A stretch of 7,882 nucleotides of DNA from Thermoleophilia bacterium. Lineage in GTDB: Bacteria > Actinomycetota > Thermoleophilia > Gaiellales > Gaiellaceae. This document shows positions 1 to 5,911 of the stretch, in pieces; position 1 is the first letter of the stretch; every line of letters starts with the position of its first letter. Location of the stretch: NCBI GenBank assembly GCA_013362295.1, contig JABFWJ010000084.1:1-7882 (forward strand), written 5' to 3'. The notes under the pieces were generated by a model, which was not told the DNA's origin, ran no database searches, and saw only the letters and a list, made by a program, of their open reading frames with translations. The translations under genes were made by a program, and so were the position numbers.

Positions 1-555
1 CAGCGAAGGGTCGGCCCGCCGCGCAGCCTGCCAGTCGCCGAACTTCGGAAGCCGGCCGAGCTCGCGGGCGAGCGCCGCGCCCTGGGCGATCGCCCGCTCC
101 AGGCGCTCCTCCCCCACGGCCACGTCGAATCCTGCCTCCCGCAGTGCCGTGGAGAGCGAGCCGAACGTGTGCCAGTAGAGCGACTTCGACGGCATCGTGC
201 CGCGGCGCTCGTCGAGGTCGCGGGCCGTCGGCACCCGGCCGAGCTCGTCCCCCAGCCGGCGCAGCTGGTCGGCGAGCTCCTCACGCGTCGCGAAGCGCCG
301 CGGCAGGAGGCCCGCCGCGCGTTTGGCGGCATTCCACGTGCCGAAATGCTCGATCACGGTCTGCGGGTGCATCCGCGCGCCCGGATCGCCCGCGAACTCC
401 TTCATCGTCGGCGAGCGTCCGAGCCGCTCGGCGGACGCACGCAGCGCCTCGAGGATCTGCTCGTCCGTGTACCGCCGCCTGATCCCGGCCTGGAACTCCG
501 CCAGCGCCTGTGGATCGATGCGGGTGACCGCCCGGTAGGGCTGCCGCTTCGGCAC
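1..555 (-). CDS. Homing-endonuclease-associated repeat (HNH_repeat) protein, C-terminus beyond window
   Basis: 185 residues are visible and the frame is still open at the window edge. Two full copies and the start of a third copy of a roughly 55-residue helical repeat can be read: residues 29-83, 88-144 and 149-185. Each has an acidic or polar helix, an LGR(S/V/L)P turn, then in the complete copies a (F/H)GxxxxAxxxAG(L/F) ending (HFGTWNAAKRAAGL; TFGSLSTALREAGF). This matches the repeat found beside HNH homing endonucleases, thought to bind DNA; no nuclease motif is seen in the visible part. A DNA-binding or regulatory role is inference. The GTG at 553-555 is chosen because the frame opens only at a TAG at 598-600 and no ATG, GTG or TTG lies between. 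There is no Shine-Dalgarno sequence, but a TACCAT hexamer ends 7 nt before the GTG, so the message may be leaderless. Confidence 0.85.
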   Translation of the reverse strand, partial: MPKRQPYRAVTRIDPQALAEFQAGIRRRYTDEQILEALRASAERLGRSPTMKEFAGDPGARMHPQTVIEHFGTWNAAKRAAGLLPRRFATREELADQLRRLGDELGRVPTARDLDERRGTMPSKSLYWHTFGSLSTALREAGFDVAVGEERLERAIAQGAALARELGRLPKFGDWQAARRADPSL

Positions 556-562
556 ACCAAGA

Positions 563-590
563 ATGGTAGAGCGAGCTAGAGAAACTGCAA
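563..590 (-). promoter_or_regulatory. Putative promoter of the HNH-repeat gene, possibly leaderless, with overlapping palindrome
   Basis: On the minus strand TTGCAG (585-590) is followed after 16 nt by TACCAT (563-568), a TANNNT-type -10, and the GTG start begins 8 nt after that hexamer. Transcription would then begin at or next to the start codon, which would explain the lack of a ribosome binding site. The -35 match is weak. A palindrome with arms CTGCA/TGCAG (585-596) covers the -35 position and could be an operator. All of this is inference from spacing. Confidence 0.35.
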
Positions 591-602
591 GTGCAGGCTA
601 AC

Positions 603-886
603 GGACTCCGATTCGGCGAAGCCGAACCAGAGTCCAGCCCTGCGGTGCTCGCCCGGGCGAGGCCGCGGTACGAAATGCTCGAATCTGGTTCGCCTGCGGC
701 TAATCTGGTTCGGAGTTCCTCACGGAACCTGATTCGGCGACGCCGAACCAGATTCCAGCCCTGCGGCGCTCGCCCGGGCGAGGCCGCCGTACGAAAAGCT
801 CGAATCTGGTTCGCCTGCGGCGAATCAGGTTCGGTGTTCCTCACGGAACCTGATTCGGCGAAGCCGAACCAGATTCCAGCCCTACG
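603..886. repeat. 121-bp tandem repeat, about 2.4 copies, made of hairpin modules
   Basis: The landmark ATTCGGCGA recurs at 611, 732 and 853, exactly 121 bp apart. Similarity continues through each unit, and the third copy stops near 886, close to the stop codon of the c-di-GMP gene. Each full unit holds a 33-nt hairpin (603-635, 724-756, 845-877), a 14-bp palindrome CTCGCCCGGGCGAG (648-661, 769-782), and a second 31-nt hairpin module (681-711, 802-832) that is an imperfect inverted copy of the first. 121 is not a multiple of three and the reading frame changes between copies, so it is not protein-coding. It fills the gene-free stretch 556-900. It looks like an intergenic REP/BIME-type element; no transposase or target duplication is visible. 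Confidence 0.85.
845..877 (-). terminator. Hairpin just downstream of the GGDEF/HD-GYP gene, possible terminator or mRNA 3' end element
   Basis: This third copy of the repeat's hairpin module begins 23 nt after the TAG stop. Read on the minus strand it folds into a stem of about 15 pairs with a 3-nt TTC loop, with two G-U wobbles and one further G-T position. No T-run follows, so it is not a classic intrinsic terminator. It may instead stabilise the 3' end or block read-through into the repeat protein gene. Confidence 0.35.
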
Positions 887-900
887 ATGTTCGCGGGTCC

Positions 901-3657
901 CTAGTCGACCAGCGAGGGCTGGCGCGTCGCGCCGAACTCGCCGATCTCGGTGGCGACGATCGCCTCGAGCGCGCTGACGCAGCGCGGGCAGAACTGGGTG
1001 CCGGACATGCGGCGCAGCTCGTCGAGCGCCTCGTGCGCCGGGCGGGCCGGCCGGTACACGCGGGTCGTGAGCATCGAGTCGAACGCGTCCGCGACATGGA
1101 TGATCCGCGCGCCGAGCGGGATGTCCTCTCCGCCGAGCCCGTCGGGGTAGCCCTGGCCGTCGAAGCGCTCGTGGTGATGGCGGATCGCCGGCACGGCGTC
1201 GCTGAGGAAGCCGAGGCGGTTGATGATCGAGGCGCCCTCGGCCGCGTGGCTGGCCATGATCTCCCACTCCGCGTCGGTGAGGCTGGACGGCTTGAGCAGG
1301 ATGGCGTCGGGGATGCCGAGCTTGCCGATGTCGTGGAACAGGGCGGCGTGGCCCAGCAGCTCGAGCTCGGCGTGCGAGAGAGCGAGCTCGCGGCCGATCG
1401 CGAGCGCGAGCTGCTGCACGCGCCGCGAGTGGCCGGCGGTGTAGGCGTCGCGTGCGTCGACCGTCGCCGAGAGCGACTCCATCGCCGCGGTCGACCGCTC
1501 TTTCAGCAGCCGGTTCGCCTGCTCGAGGGACACGTTCTGCGTCTGGATCGTCTCTGCCGCCTCGCGCAGCTTGTGCGCGGAGCGCTGAGTGTGCTTCAGA
1601 TACGCCTCCTGCGTCTTGCGCATCAGGAAGAGAGGCAGGGCGAAGACCACGATCGCCCAGGGGCCGATCGGGTTGTAGGCCTCGTAGATGACTGCCGCGA
1701 TGAAGCCGTAGACGGCGTAGTGCGGCATCAGCCACGCGAACCGCTCGCGGAAGACGCGCATCGGGCTCTCGCGGCCCTCGACGCCCACGGCGAGCGAGAC
1801 GAGACCCATGTTGACGACGAAGTACGCGAGGCCCGCCACGAGCCCGGAGGCCACGAAGATGGCGGTGCCGATCGGGCCGGAGATGTGCACGGAGAAGATC
1901 GCGGCGGCCGCCAGCGAGGCCAGCGAGAGCGCGCCGAGGTTGAAGAGCAGCTGGTGGAACACCGCACGCCGCGCGCTCCACTCGATCGCCGACATCGTCA
2001 GCGCGAGGGCGAGCGCGGCACGCGGGCCGATGATGGCGGCGGCGGCGAGCTCACCGACGGCGCTTACCGAGATCGATCCGGTCTCCTCCACCTCGAGCGA
2101 GAGCACCTGCCCGAGGCCGACGAGCACGATGATCGTGATCAGCCCGATGATGTCCTGCGAGTGGCCGAAGAAGGCTGCTGCGACGCCCGCGGCGGTGCCG
2201 AGGATGCCGACGAGGCCGACGAGGAGCCCGAGACGCCGGGGCACCGAGAAGAACCGCGGCGCCGGGACGTTGTGCGGGCGGACCGCCTGGCGGCGCTCCA
2301 CGTCGGGGACGATCTCGGCAGCCGCCGGCAGCGGGCGGACCGGCTCGCTCTGACCCGTGGGCAGGGAGACGAGGCGCGGGCCCCGCTTGTCGGGCTGCGC
2401 GAGCAGCGGCTCGTCCGAGGCGTCGAGGACGCGGTTGCGGCCCTGCAGCTTCGCGCGGTAGACCGCGAGGTCGGCCTGGTGCACCAGCTCGTTCATGTCA
2501 CTTCCGTCGCGCGGGAAGCCGGCGATGCCCATCGAGATCGTCGCGCGGATCGGCTCGCTCGAGGTCTCGACCTCGAACAGGCGTGCCGCGACGGCCCGGC
2601 GGATCCGGTCTGCGATCTCGTATGCCTGGTCGGGCGGCGTCTCGGGGAGCAGGATCGAGAACTCCTCACCTCCGAAGCGCGCCGGCACGTCGTAATGGCG
2701 CAGCTGCTGGCGGAAGACCTCCGAGATGCCGCGCAGGACAGCGTCGCCGGCGAGGTGCCCGTAGGTGTTGTTGATGTCGCGCAGCAGGTCGAGGTCGGCC
2801 ATGATCAGGGCCAGCGGCCGCTGGAAGCGCTGCGCGCGGCCGAGCTCCTCCTGCATGACGACGGCGAAGTGGCGCGCGTTGTAGAGGCCGGTCTTCGGGT
2901 CGACGCGCGCCTCGGCCTGCAGCTGCGGGATCGCGAGCGAGCGGTGGATGAGGAGCAGCGGCGCGATCGCGAAGGGGATCAACCACGGGTTGAGGCTCCA
3001 GAAGGCGGCGACGGCGAGGCCGAGCGTCGCGAGGATGAAGTCCGTCGAGAGGCTCTCGAACGAGAAGACGCCGGACTGGCGCAGCGAGTGGCCGCGCGCG
3101 AGCGTCATCATCGGCGCCAGCAGGACGTGGTTCGCCGCGACTGCGACGACGCATGCGACGAGCCCGGCGACCGACCACCGGAGGTGATCGTCCGGGATCA
3201 GCCCCTTCGCGTCGATCAGGAGCTTGGCCGCCCCCCACGTCGCGAGGTTGCCGAGCGTGTAGTTGGCGATGTTGAAGCTCTGGATGTACCAGGCGTAGCG
3301 CTCCTTCAGCCACTCCGGGATGTGCATCACGACGCCGACGAGCGCGACGAGCTCCGGCGGGAGCAGCATCGCGGCCGGGATCAGGAAGACCCACGACGTG
3401 TGGAACGACGTGTCCTTGGCCGTGCGGACCGTGTACGTGTGGCTCGCGGCCGCACCGGCGGCGAGGACGCCGAAGGTCGCCCACGTCCCGGTGTGCGTGC
3501 TGAGCCGGAGGATGAACGGGAACGCAGCGAAGAGCGCCGCGGCCGCGATCACGAACTCGTAGATCGTCGCCGAGAGCGGCAGCCCGTGGCCGCCACGCTC
3601 CGGCATCTCGTCGTTCGATTCGGTCTCGAGCATGGCGTCGCTCGGGATCGCGTTCAT
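901..3657 (-). CDS. Membrane bifunctional c-di-GMP enzyme: GGDEF diguanylate cyclase plus HD-GYP phosphodiesterase
   Basis: A 918-residue protein. Order: hydrophobic multi-pass region (about 30-245), GGDEF domain (about 250-412), linker (413-470), second multi-pass region (about 475-680), helical linker (about 685-725), HD-GYP domain (about 725-905). The cyclase signature is intact: GGEEF at 329-333, metal-binding aspartates near D288, and an inhibitory RxxD site (R320-D323) exactly five residues before GGEEF. The phosphodiesterase motifs are also intact: H743, HDIGKLGIP at 775-783, HHHE at 827-830 and DGQGYP at 833-838. It therefore should both make c-di-GMP from GTP and hydrolyse it at the membrane. 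The ATG at 3655-3657 is preferred because AGAGGGG (3666-3672) lies 8 nt upstream; an earlier in-frame start at 3705 lacks such a site. The C-terminus carries an unusual CPRC pair (890-893). Domain calls are firm; the net direction of activity is unknown. Confidence 0.93.
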   Translation of the reverse strand: MNAIPSDAMLETESNDEMPERGGHGLPLSATIYEFVIAAAALFAAFPFILRLSTHTGTWATFGVLAAGAAASHTYTVRTAKDTSFHTSWVFLIPAAMLLPPELVALVGVVMHIPEWLKERYAWYIQSFNIANYTLGNLATWGAAKLLIDAKGLIPDDHLRWSVAGLVACVVAVAANHVLLAPMMTLARGHSLRQSGVFSFESLSTDFILATLGLAVAAFWSLNPWLIPFAIAPLLLIHRSLAIPQLQAEARVDPKTGLYNARHFAVVMQEELGRAQRFQRPLALIMADLDLLRDINNTYGHLAGDAVLRGISEVFRQQLRHYDVPARFGGEEFSILLPETPPDQAYEIADRIRRAVAARLFEVETSSEPIRATISMGIAGFPRDGSDMNELVHQADLAVYRAKLQGRNRVLDASDEPLLAQPDKRGPRLVSLPTGQSEPVRPLPAAAEIVPDVERRQAVRPHNVPAPRFFSVPRRLGLLVGLVGILGTAAGVAAAFFGHSQDIIGLITIIVLVGLGQVLSLEVEETGSISVSAVGELAAAAIIGPRAALALALTMSAIEWSARRAVFHQLLFNLGALSLASLAAAAIFSVHISGPIGTAIFVASGLVAGLAYFVVNMGLVSLAVGVEGRESPMRVFRERFAWLMPHYAVYGFIAAVIYEAYNPIGPWAIVVFALPLFLMRKTQEAYLKHTQRSAHKLREAAETIQTQNVSLEQANRLLKERSTAAMESLSATVDARDAYTAGHSRRVQQLALAIGRELALSHAELELLGHAALFHDIGKLGIPDAILLKPSSLTDAEWEIMASHAAEGASIINRLGFLSDAVPAIRHHHERFDGQGYPDGLGGEDIPLGARIIHVADAFDSMLTTRVYRPARPAHEALDELRRMSGTQFCPRCVSALEAIVATEIGEFGATRQPSLVD

Positions 3658-3665
3658 CCAGCAAA

Positions 3666-3672
3666 CCCCTCT
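3666..3672 (-). promoter_or_regulatory. Ribosome binding site deciding the start of the GGDEF/HD-GYP gene
   Basis: AGAGGGG on the minus strand, 8 nt before the ATG at 3655-3657. It selects this ATG over the upstream in-frame start at 3705, which would add 16 residues (MCARTAATHCGRGVCW) with no clear role. Confidence 0.7.
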
Positions 3673-3706
3673 TCCGCAGTGCGTAGCCGCAGTCCGTGCA
3701 CACAAG

Positions 3707-3712
3707 AAGTTA
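3707..3712 (-). promoter_or_regulatory. Possible -10 element of the GGDEF/HD-GYP gene
   Basis: TAACTT on the minus strand fits TANNNT and would give a leader of roughly 45 nt ending in the AGAGGGG site. The -35 position 17 nt upstream (3730-3735, TGAGAG) is a poor match, so an activator may be needed. The CCCCATTTGGGG palindrome sits directly upstream of it. Weak call. Confidence 0.25.
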
Positions 3713-3721
3713 CGGCTCCGA

Positions 3722-3780
3722 GGGGGAACCTCTCATCCCCCATTTGGGGAACCCGGACGAGTTCCCCCGTTGGGGGGATG
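3722..3780. promoter_or_regulatory. Nested inverted repeats upstream of the GGDEF/HD-GYP gene (operator or RNA switch candidate)
   Basis: Two short palindromes, CCCCATTTGGGG (3738-3749) and CCCCCGTTGGGGG (3764-3776), sit about 27 bp apart. They are overlaid by two longer pairings: GGGGGAAC (3722-3729) with GTTCCCCC (3761-3768), and CATCCCCCA (3734-3742) with TGGGGGGATG (3771-3780). These pairings exclude one another. Two similar half-palindromes at promoter distance resemble a tandem operator. Alternatively they may be further hairpins of the preceding gene's 3' end. Confidence 0.4.
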
Positions 3781-3792
3781 CCCGGACAGGCC

Positions 3793-3816
3793 GAGGGCCC
3801 GCTCGCGCGGGCCCTC
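3793..3816 (-). terminator. Hairpin downstream of the second S8 protease gene
   Basis: A perfect 10-bp inverted repeat, GAGGGCCCGC and its complement around a 4-nt loop, 25 nt after the TAG stop of the protease gene. No T-run follows, as is common for GC-rich actinobacterial terminators. A near-identical hairpin follows the paralogous gene at 5866-5889, which supports a shared function. Confidence 0.6.
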
Positions 3817-3841
3817 GATCCATCCGTCATGCAGGTTCGTG

Positions 3842-5677
3842 CTACGGCACGAGCGACGTGGGAGCCGCCACCGTGGCCGTGGTCGTGGTGGCCGGCGTGA
3901 CGCTCGGGTCGACCGGGACCGCGAGGTCCGGATCGATCGCAGCGTCCGCCACCTCGGTCGGGGTCGCGACGTACCCGTCGGTCCCGAGCGAGGCGTCTCC
4001 TTCAGCCGCGTCCTCCGAGGACATATCGGCCGTGGAGAGATCGGCCCAGGACATATCGGCCCAGGACATATCGCTCCAGGACTGGTCAGCCCAGGACATG
4101 CTCGCCCACGACTGGTCAGCCCAGGACATGTCGCTCCAGGACTGATCAGCCCAGGACATCGAGTTCCAGGACATGCTCGCCTTGGCCGAGCTCGCCCAGC
4201 TCATCTGGTCGAACGCGGGCAGCGAGGCGCCCGCCGGGGTGACCAGGAACTTCTCCAGGCCCCGGTTCGGGTTCGGCTGGTAGAGCGACGTGGCCGCCCG
4301 GCTGGCGACGATCTCGCCGAGCCCGGCCGCTGCCGGATCCAACCTCACCTTGCGAGCCGTCCGCATCAGGGCGCCCTTCACCTGGTCCGGCGTCCAGTCG
4401 GGATGGCGCGCAAGCATCTGCGCCACCGTTCCGGAGACCACCGGGGCCGCGAACGACGTACCGGACAGCTGGATCCGGTCGGTGCCGATCATGTTGGCGG
4501 CCTTCAGCGTGGTGATGGACGAGCCGGGTGCGATCGGGCCCACCATGTACCGGCCGGGAGCCGCCACCTCGGGCTTGTAGAAGCCGTCGTAGGTGTAGCC
4601 GTAGGCCGACCAGGTGGGAACCGTGTCGTCGTTGTTCCTCGTCGAGTTGCCGAGGTCGACAGCGCCGACGGTGATCACGAACGGGTCGTTGCCGGGCGAG
4701 TAGTGCACCCCGGACGGGCCCGTCGCGACGCCGTAGTTGCCGGCCGCAGCGACGACGGTCACACCGCTGAACCAGAGCTTCTCGACGGCCTGATCGAGCG
4801 GGTCACGGTAGAAGTTCGTGCCGTAGCTCGAGTGGAGCGAGAAGTTGGCGACGCGGATGTTGTACTTCGCCTTGTTGTCGAGGATCCACTGGCAGGCGTT
4901 GACGATGTCCGACGTCTTCGCCTGGCCGTTCTGATCGATGACCTTGATCGAGACCAGCGGAGCCGTCGGGGCAGCACCGGTCAGATCCGACGCAGCACCC
5001 GCCGCGATGCCGGCCACGAACGTGCCGTGACCGCGCTGGTCGTCGGTGGAGCTGTTGCCGGCGATCGTGGACAGATTGACGCTCGCGAGCAGCCGGTTGC
5101 CGAAGTCGGACCGGTTCTGGATGCCCGAGTCGACGATCGCAATCGCCGGCGTCGACTTGCTGTACAGGGCTGTGTCTCCCGCCCAGAGCGCGCTGTTGCC
5201 GGATTCGTACGGCCACAGCTGGCTGGACGAGGTGCCCGACACCTGCACCGAAGCGTCCGGGGTCACCGTGATGCCCGGAACACCCTGCAGCTTCTTGATC
5301 TGAGCCGCCGGAACGGTCGCCTCGACCGCGCCGATCAGGCCCAGCTGCTTGATGTCCTTCTGGAAGACGCCGAGACCGGTCATCTTCGCGTTGGCATCAG
5401 CCAGACCACCGGTGCTCTGGATGATGATGTCGACCTTGCCGTTCGCGGTCAGAAGGCTCGGGGCGATGAAGTTCGACGCGACCGGGGCCGCGTTCTTCTT
5501 GCCCGGATCTGCAGTCGCAGCAATCGGCGCCGCGAGTGCGAGCGCCATCATCGCAACAACAACGCCGCGACCGCCCTTGCCCCAGAGGACGCTGGAACGG
5601 TCACCGCCCCGACCGCCGGTCCCCCACAGAGCGCTGTTCCGCTCCGAGTTGGCCCCGCGTTCGTTCAACTGAGACAT
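3842..5677 (-). CDS. Secreted S8 (subtilisin) family serine protease with C-terminal Trp pentad repeats, copy 2
   Basis: A 611-residue protein. An N-terminal extension (1-38) carries two SxLWGxGGRG motifs (NSALWGTGGRGG and SSVLWGKGGRG). A hydrophobic segment (39-54) then ends in a probable signal peptidase site after ATA (about residue 56). Residues about 79-145 resemble an I9-type propeptide (LIGAVEATVP, PGITVTPD). The subtilase core is complete: D183 in IVDSGI, H217 in RGHGTFVAG, oxyanion N314 in AAAGNYG and S408 in GTSFAAPVVSG. Residues 501-553 are pentads of the type ADQSW/SDMSW with Trp at every fifth position from 504 to 544, followed by an acidic then Thr/Ala/Pro-rich tail. It should be exported by Sec (no twin arginine), self-process and cleave proteins outside the cell; the substrate is unknown. 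The ATG at 5675-5677 has AAGGAGA (5682-5688) just upstream. It is the downstream member of a tandem duplication. Confidence 0.93.
   Translation of the reverse strand: MSQLNERGANSERNSALWGTGGRGGDRSSVLWGKGGRGVVVAMMALALAAPIAATADPGKKNAAPVASNFIAPSLLTANGKVDIIIQSTGGLADANAKMTGLGVFQKDIKQLGLIGAVEATVPAAQIKKLQGVPGITVTPDASVQVSGTSSSQLWPYESGNSALWAGDTALYSKSTPAIAIVDSGIQNRSDFGNRLLASVNLSTIAGNSSTDDQRGHGTFVAGIAAGAASDLTGAAPTAPLVSIKVIDQNGQAKTSDIVNACQWILDNKAKYNIRVANFSLHSSYGTNFYRDPLDQAVEKLWFSGVTVVAAAGNYGVATGPSGVHYSPGNDPFVITVGAVDLGNSTRNNDDTVPTWSAYGYTYDGFYKPEVAAPGRYMVGPIAPGSSITTLKAANMIGTDRIQLSGTSFAAPVVSGTVAQMLARHPDWTPDQVKGALMRTARKVRLDPAAAGLGEIVASRAATSLYQPNPNRGLEKFLVTPAGASLPAFDQMSWASSAKASMSWNSMSWADQSWSDMSWADQSWASMSWADQSWSDMSWADMSWADLSTADMSSEDAAEGDASLGTDGYVATPTEVADAAIDPDLAVPVDPSVTPATTTTATVAAPTSLVP
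4019..4177 (-). repeat. 15-bp coding tandem repeat encoding Trp pentads (copy 2 protease)
   Basis: Variants of CCAGGACATGTCGGC repeat every 15 bp on the plus strand, encoding pentads [A/S/N][D/S][M/Q/L]S[W/T/S]. Nine consecutive pentads end in Trp; the last two (ADLST, ADMSS) have lost it. A 10-residue higher-order unit, ADQSW followed by SDMSW or ASMSW, occurs three times. Confidence 0.9.
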
Positions 5678-5840
5678 TCACTCTCCTTTTCGCGCCGCAG
5701 CGCGTGCCGCAGAAAACAATCCACCGGGCGCCCCAAGTGCCGCAGGGAATACGCCCGAACGGGTCGGAACCTATGCGCAGAACGTGTGGCCTCCCTCCCC
5801 CCGAAGGGTGACGCGCCTGCAAGTTCCCTCGAACGAGTGA
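5678..5840 (-). promoter_or_regulatory. Conserved 5' leader of the copy 2 protease gene (candidate cis-regulatory RNA plus promoter)
   Basis: This segment aligns along most of its length with the leader of the upstream paralogue. Shared elements on the minus strand are: hairpin GTTC-GAGG-GAAC (5823-5834); GCATAGGTTCCGACC with a possible TAGGTT -10 (5768-5773); a hairpin with arms CGGGCGT/GCGCCCG (5725-5757) whose loop contains CCCTGCGGC; a 14-nt hairpin with arms CGCGC/GCGCG (5691-5704); and AAGGAGA (5682-5688). About 37 nt next to the ribosome binding site are identical between the two leaders. It does not match the c-di-GMP-I, c-di-GMP-II or c-di-AMP riboswitch consensus as far as I can judge by eye. 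Confidence 0.6.
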
Positions 5841-5865
5841 CGTCGCGGGCAAGGGCGGAAACGAC

Positions 5866-5889
5866 GAAGGCCCGCTCGCGCGGGCCCTC
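5866..5889 (-). terminator. Hairpin downstream of the first S8 protease gene
   Basis: A 10-bp stem around a 4-nt loop, 22 nt after the TAA stop. One position is A/C on the plus strand but G-U on the minus strand, so the stem is continuous only in the transcript. The minus strand then runs CGTCGTTTCC, mildly T-rich. It is paralogous to the hairpin at 3793-3816. Confidence 0.65.
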
Positions 5890-5911
5890 GTGGTCGTGCG
5901 CTGGGAGTGCC

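Noticed and set aside
603..886. CRISPR array
   Set aside because: The repeat is continuous at 121 bp with no unique spacers between short repeats, and no cas genes are nearby.
603..886. Insertion sequence or MITE
   Set aside because: Inverted repeats exist internally, but no terminal repeats bounded by target duplications and no transposase could be seen; kept only as an intergenic repeat.
591..977. Small plus-strand open frame within the 121-bp repeats
   Set aside because: The repeat period is not a multiple of three, so no peptide repeat is kept, and no ribosome binding site was seen; hairpin structure explains the sequence better.
281..1981. Minus-strand open frame joining part of the c-di-GMP gene, the 121-bp repeats and the HNH-repeat gene
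   Set aside because: It is out of frame with both real genes, and each 121-bp repeat is read in a different frame. It is chance openness.
3650..3703. A GTG-initiated reading starting CTDCGY that looks like half a zinc ribbon
   Set aside because: There is no second Cys pair and no upstream ribosome binding site, and it continues as an Arg-rich shadow of the c-di-GMP gene.
1033..3900. Very long plus-strand open frame of about 955 codons opposite the c-di-GMP gene
   Set aside because: Its translation is Arg/Glu/Asp/Ala-rich low-complexity sequence with no recognisable domain. It is the antisense shadow of a gene with clear GGDEF and HD-GYP motifs in GC-rich DNA.
5560..5677. Twin-arginine export signal on the proteases
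   Set aside because: Single arginines occur before the hydrophobic segment but there is no RR pair with the expected context, so Sec export is more likely.
5678..5860. c-di-GMP or c-di-AMP riboswitch before the protease genes
   Set aside because: Conserved landmarks of these riboswitches were not found by eye, and the hairpin arrangement differs. A covariance search would be needed to settle it.
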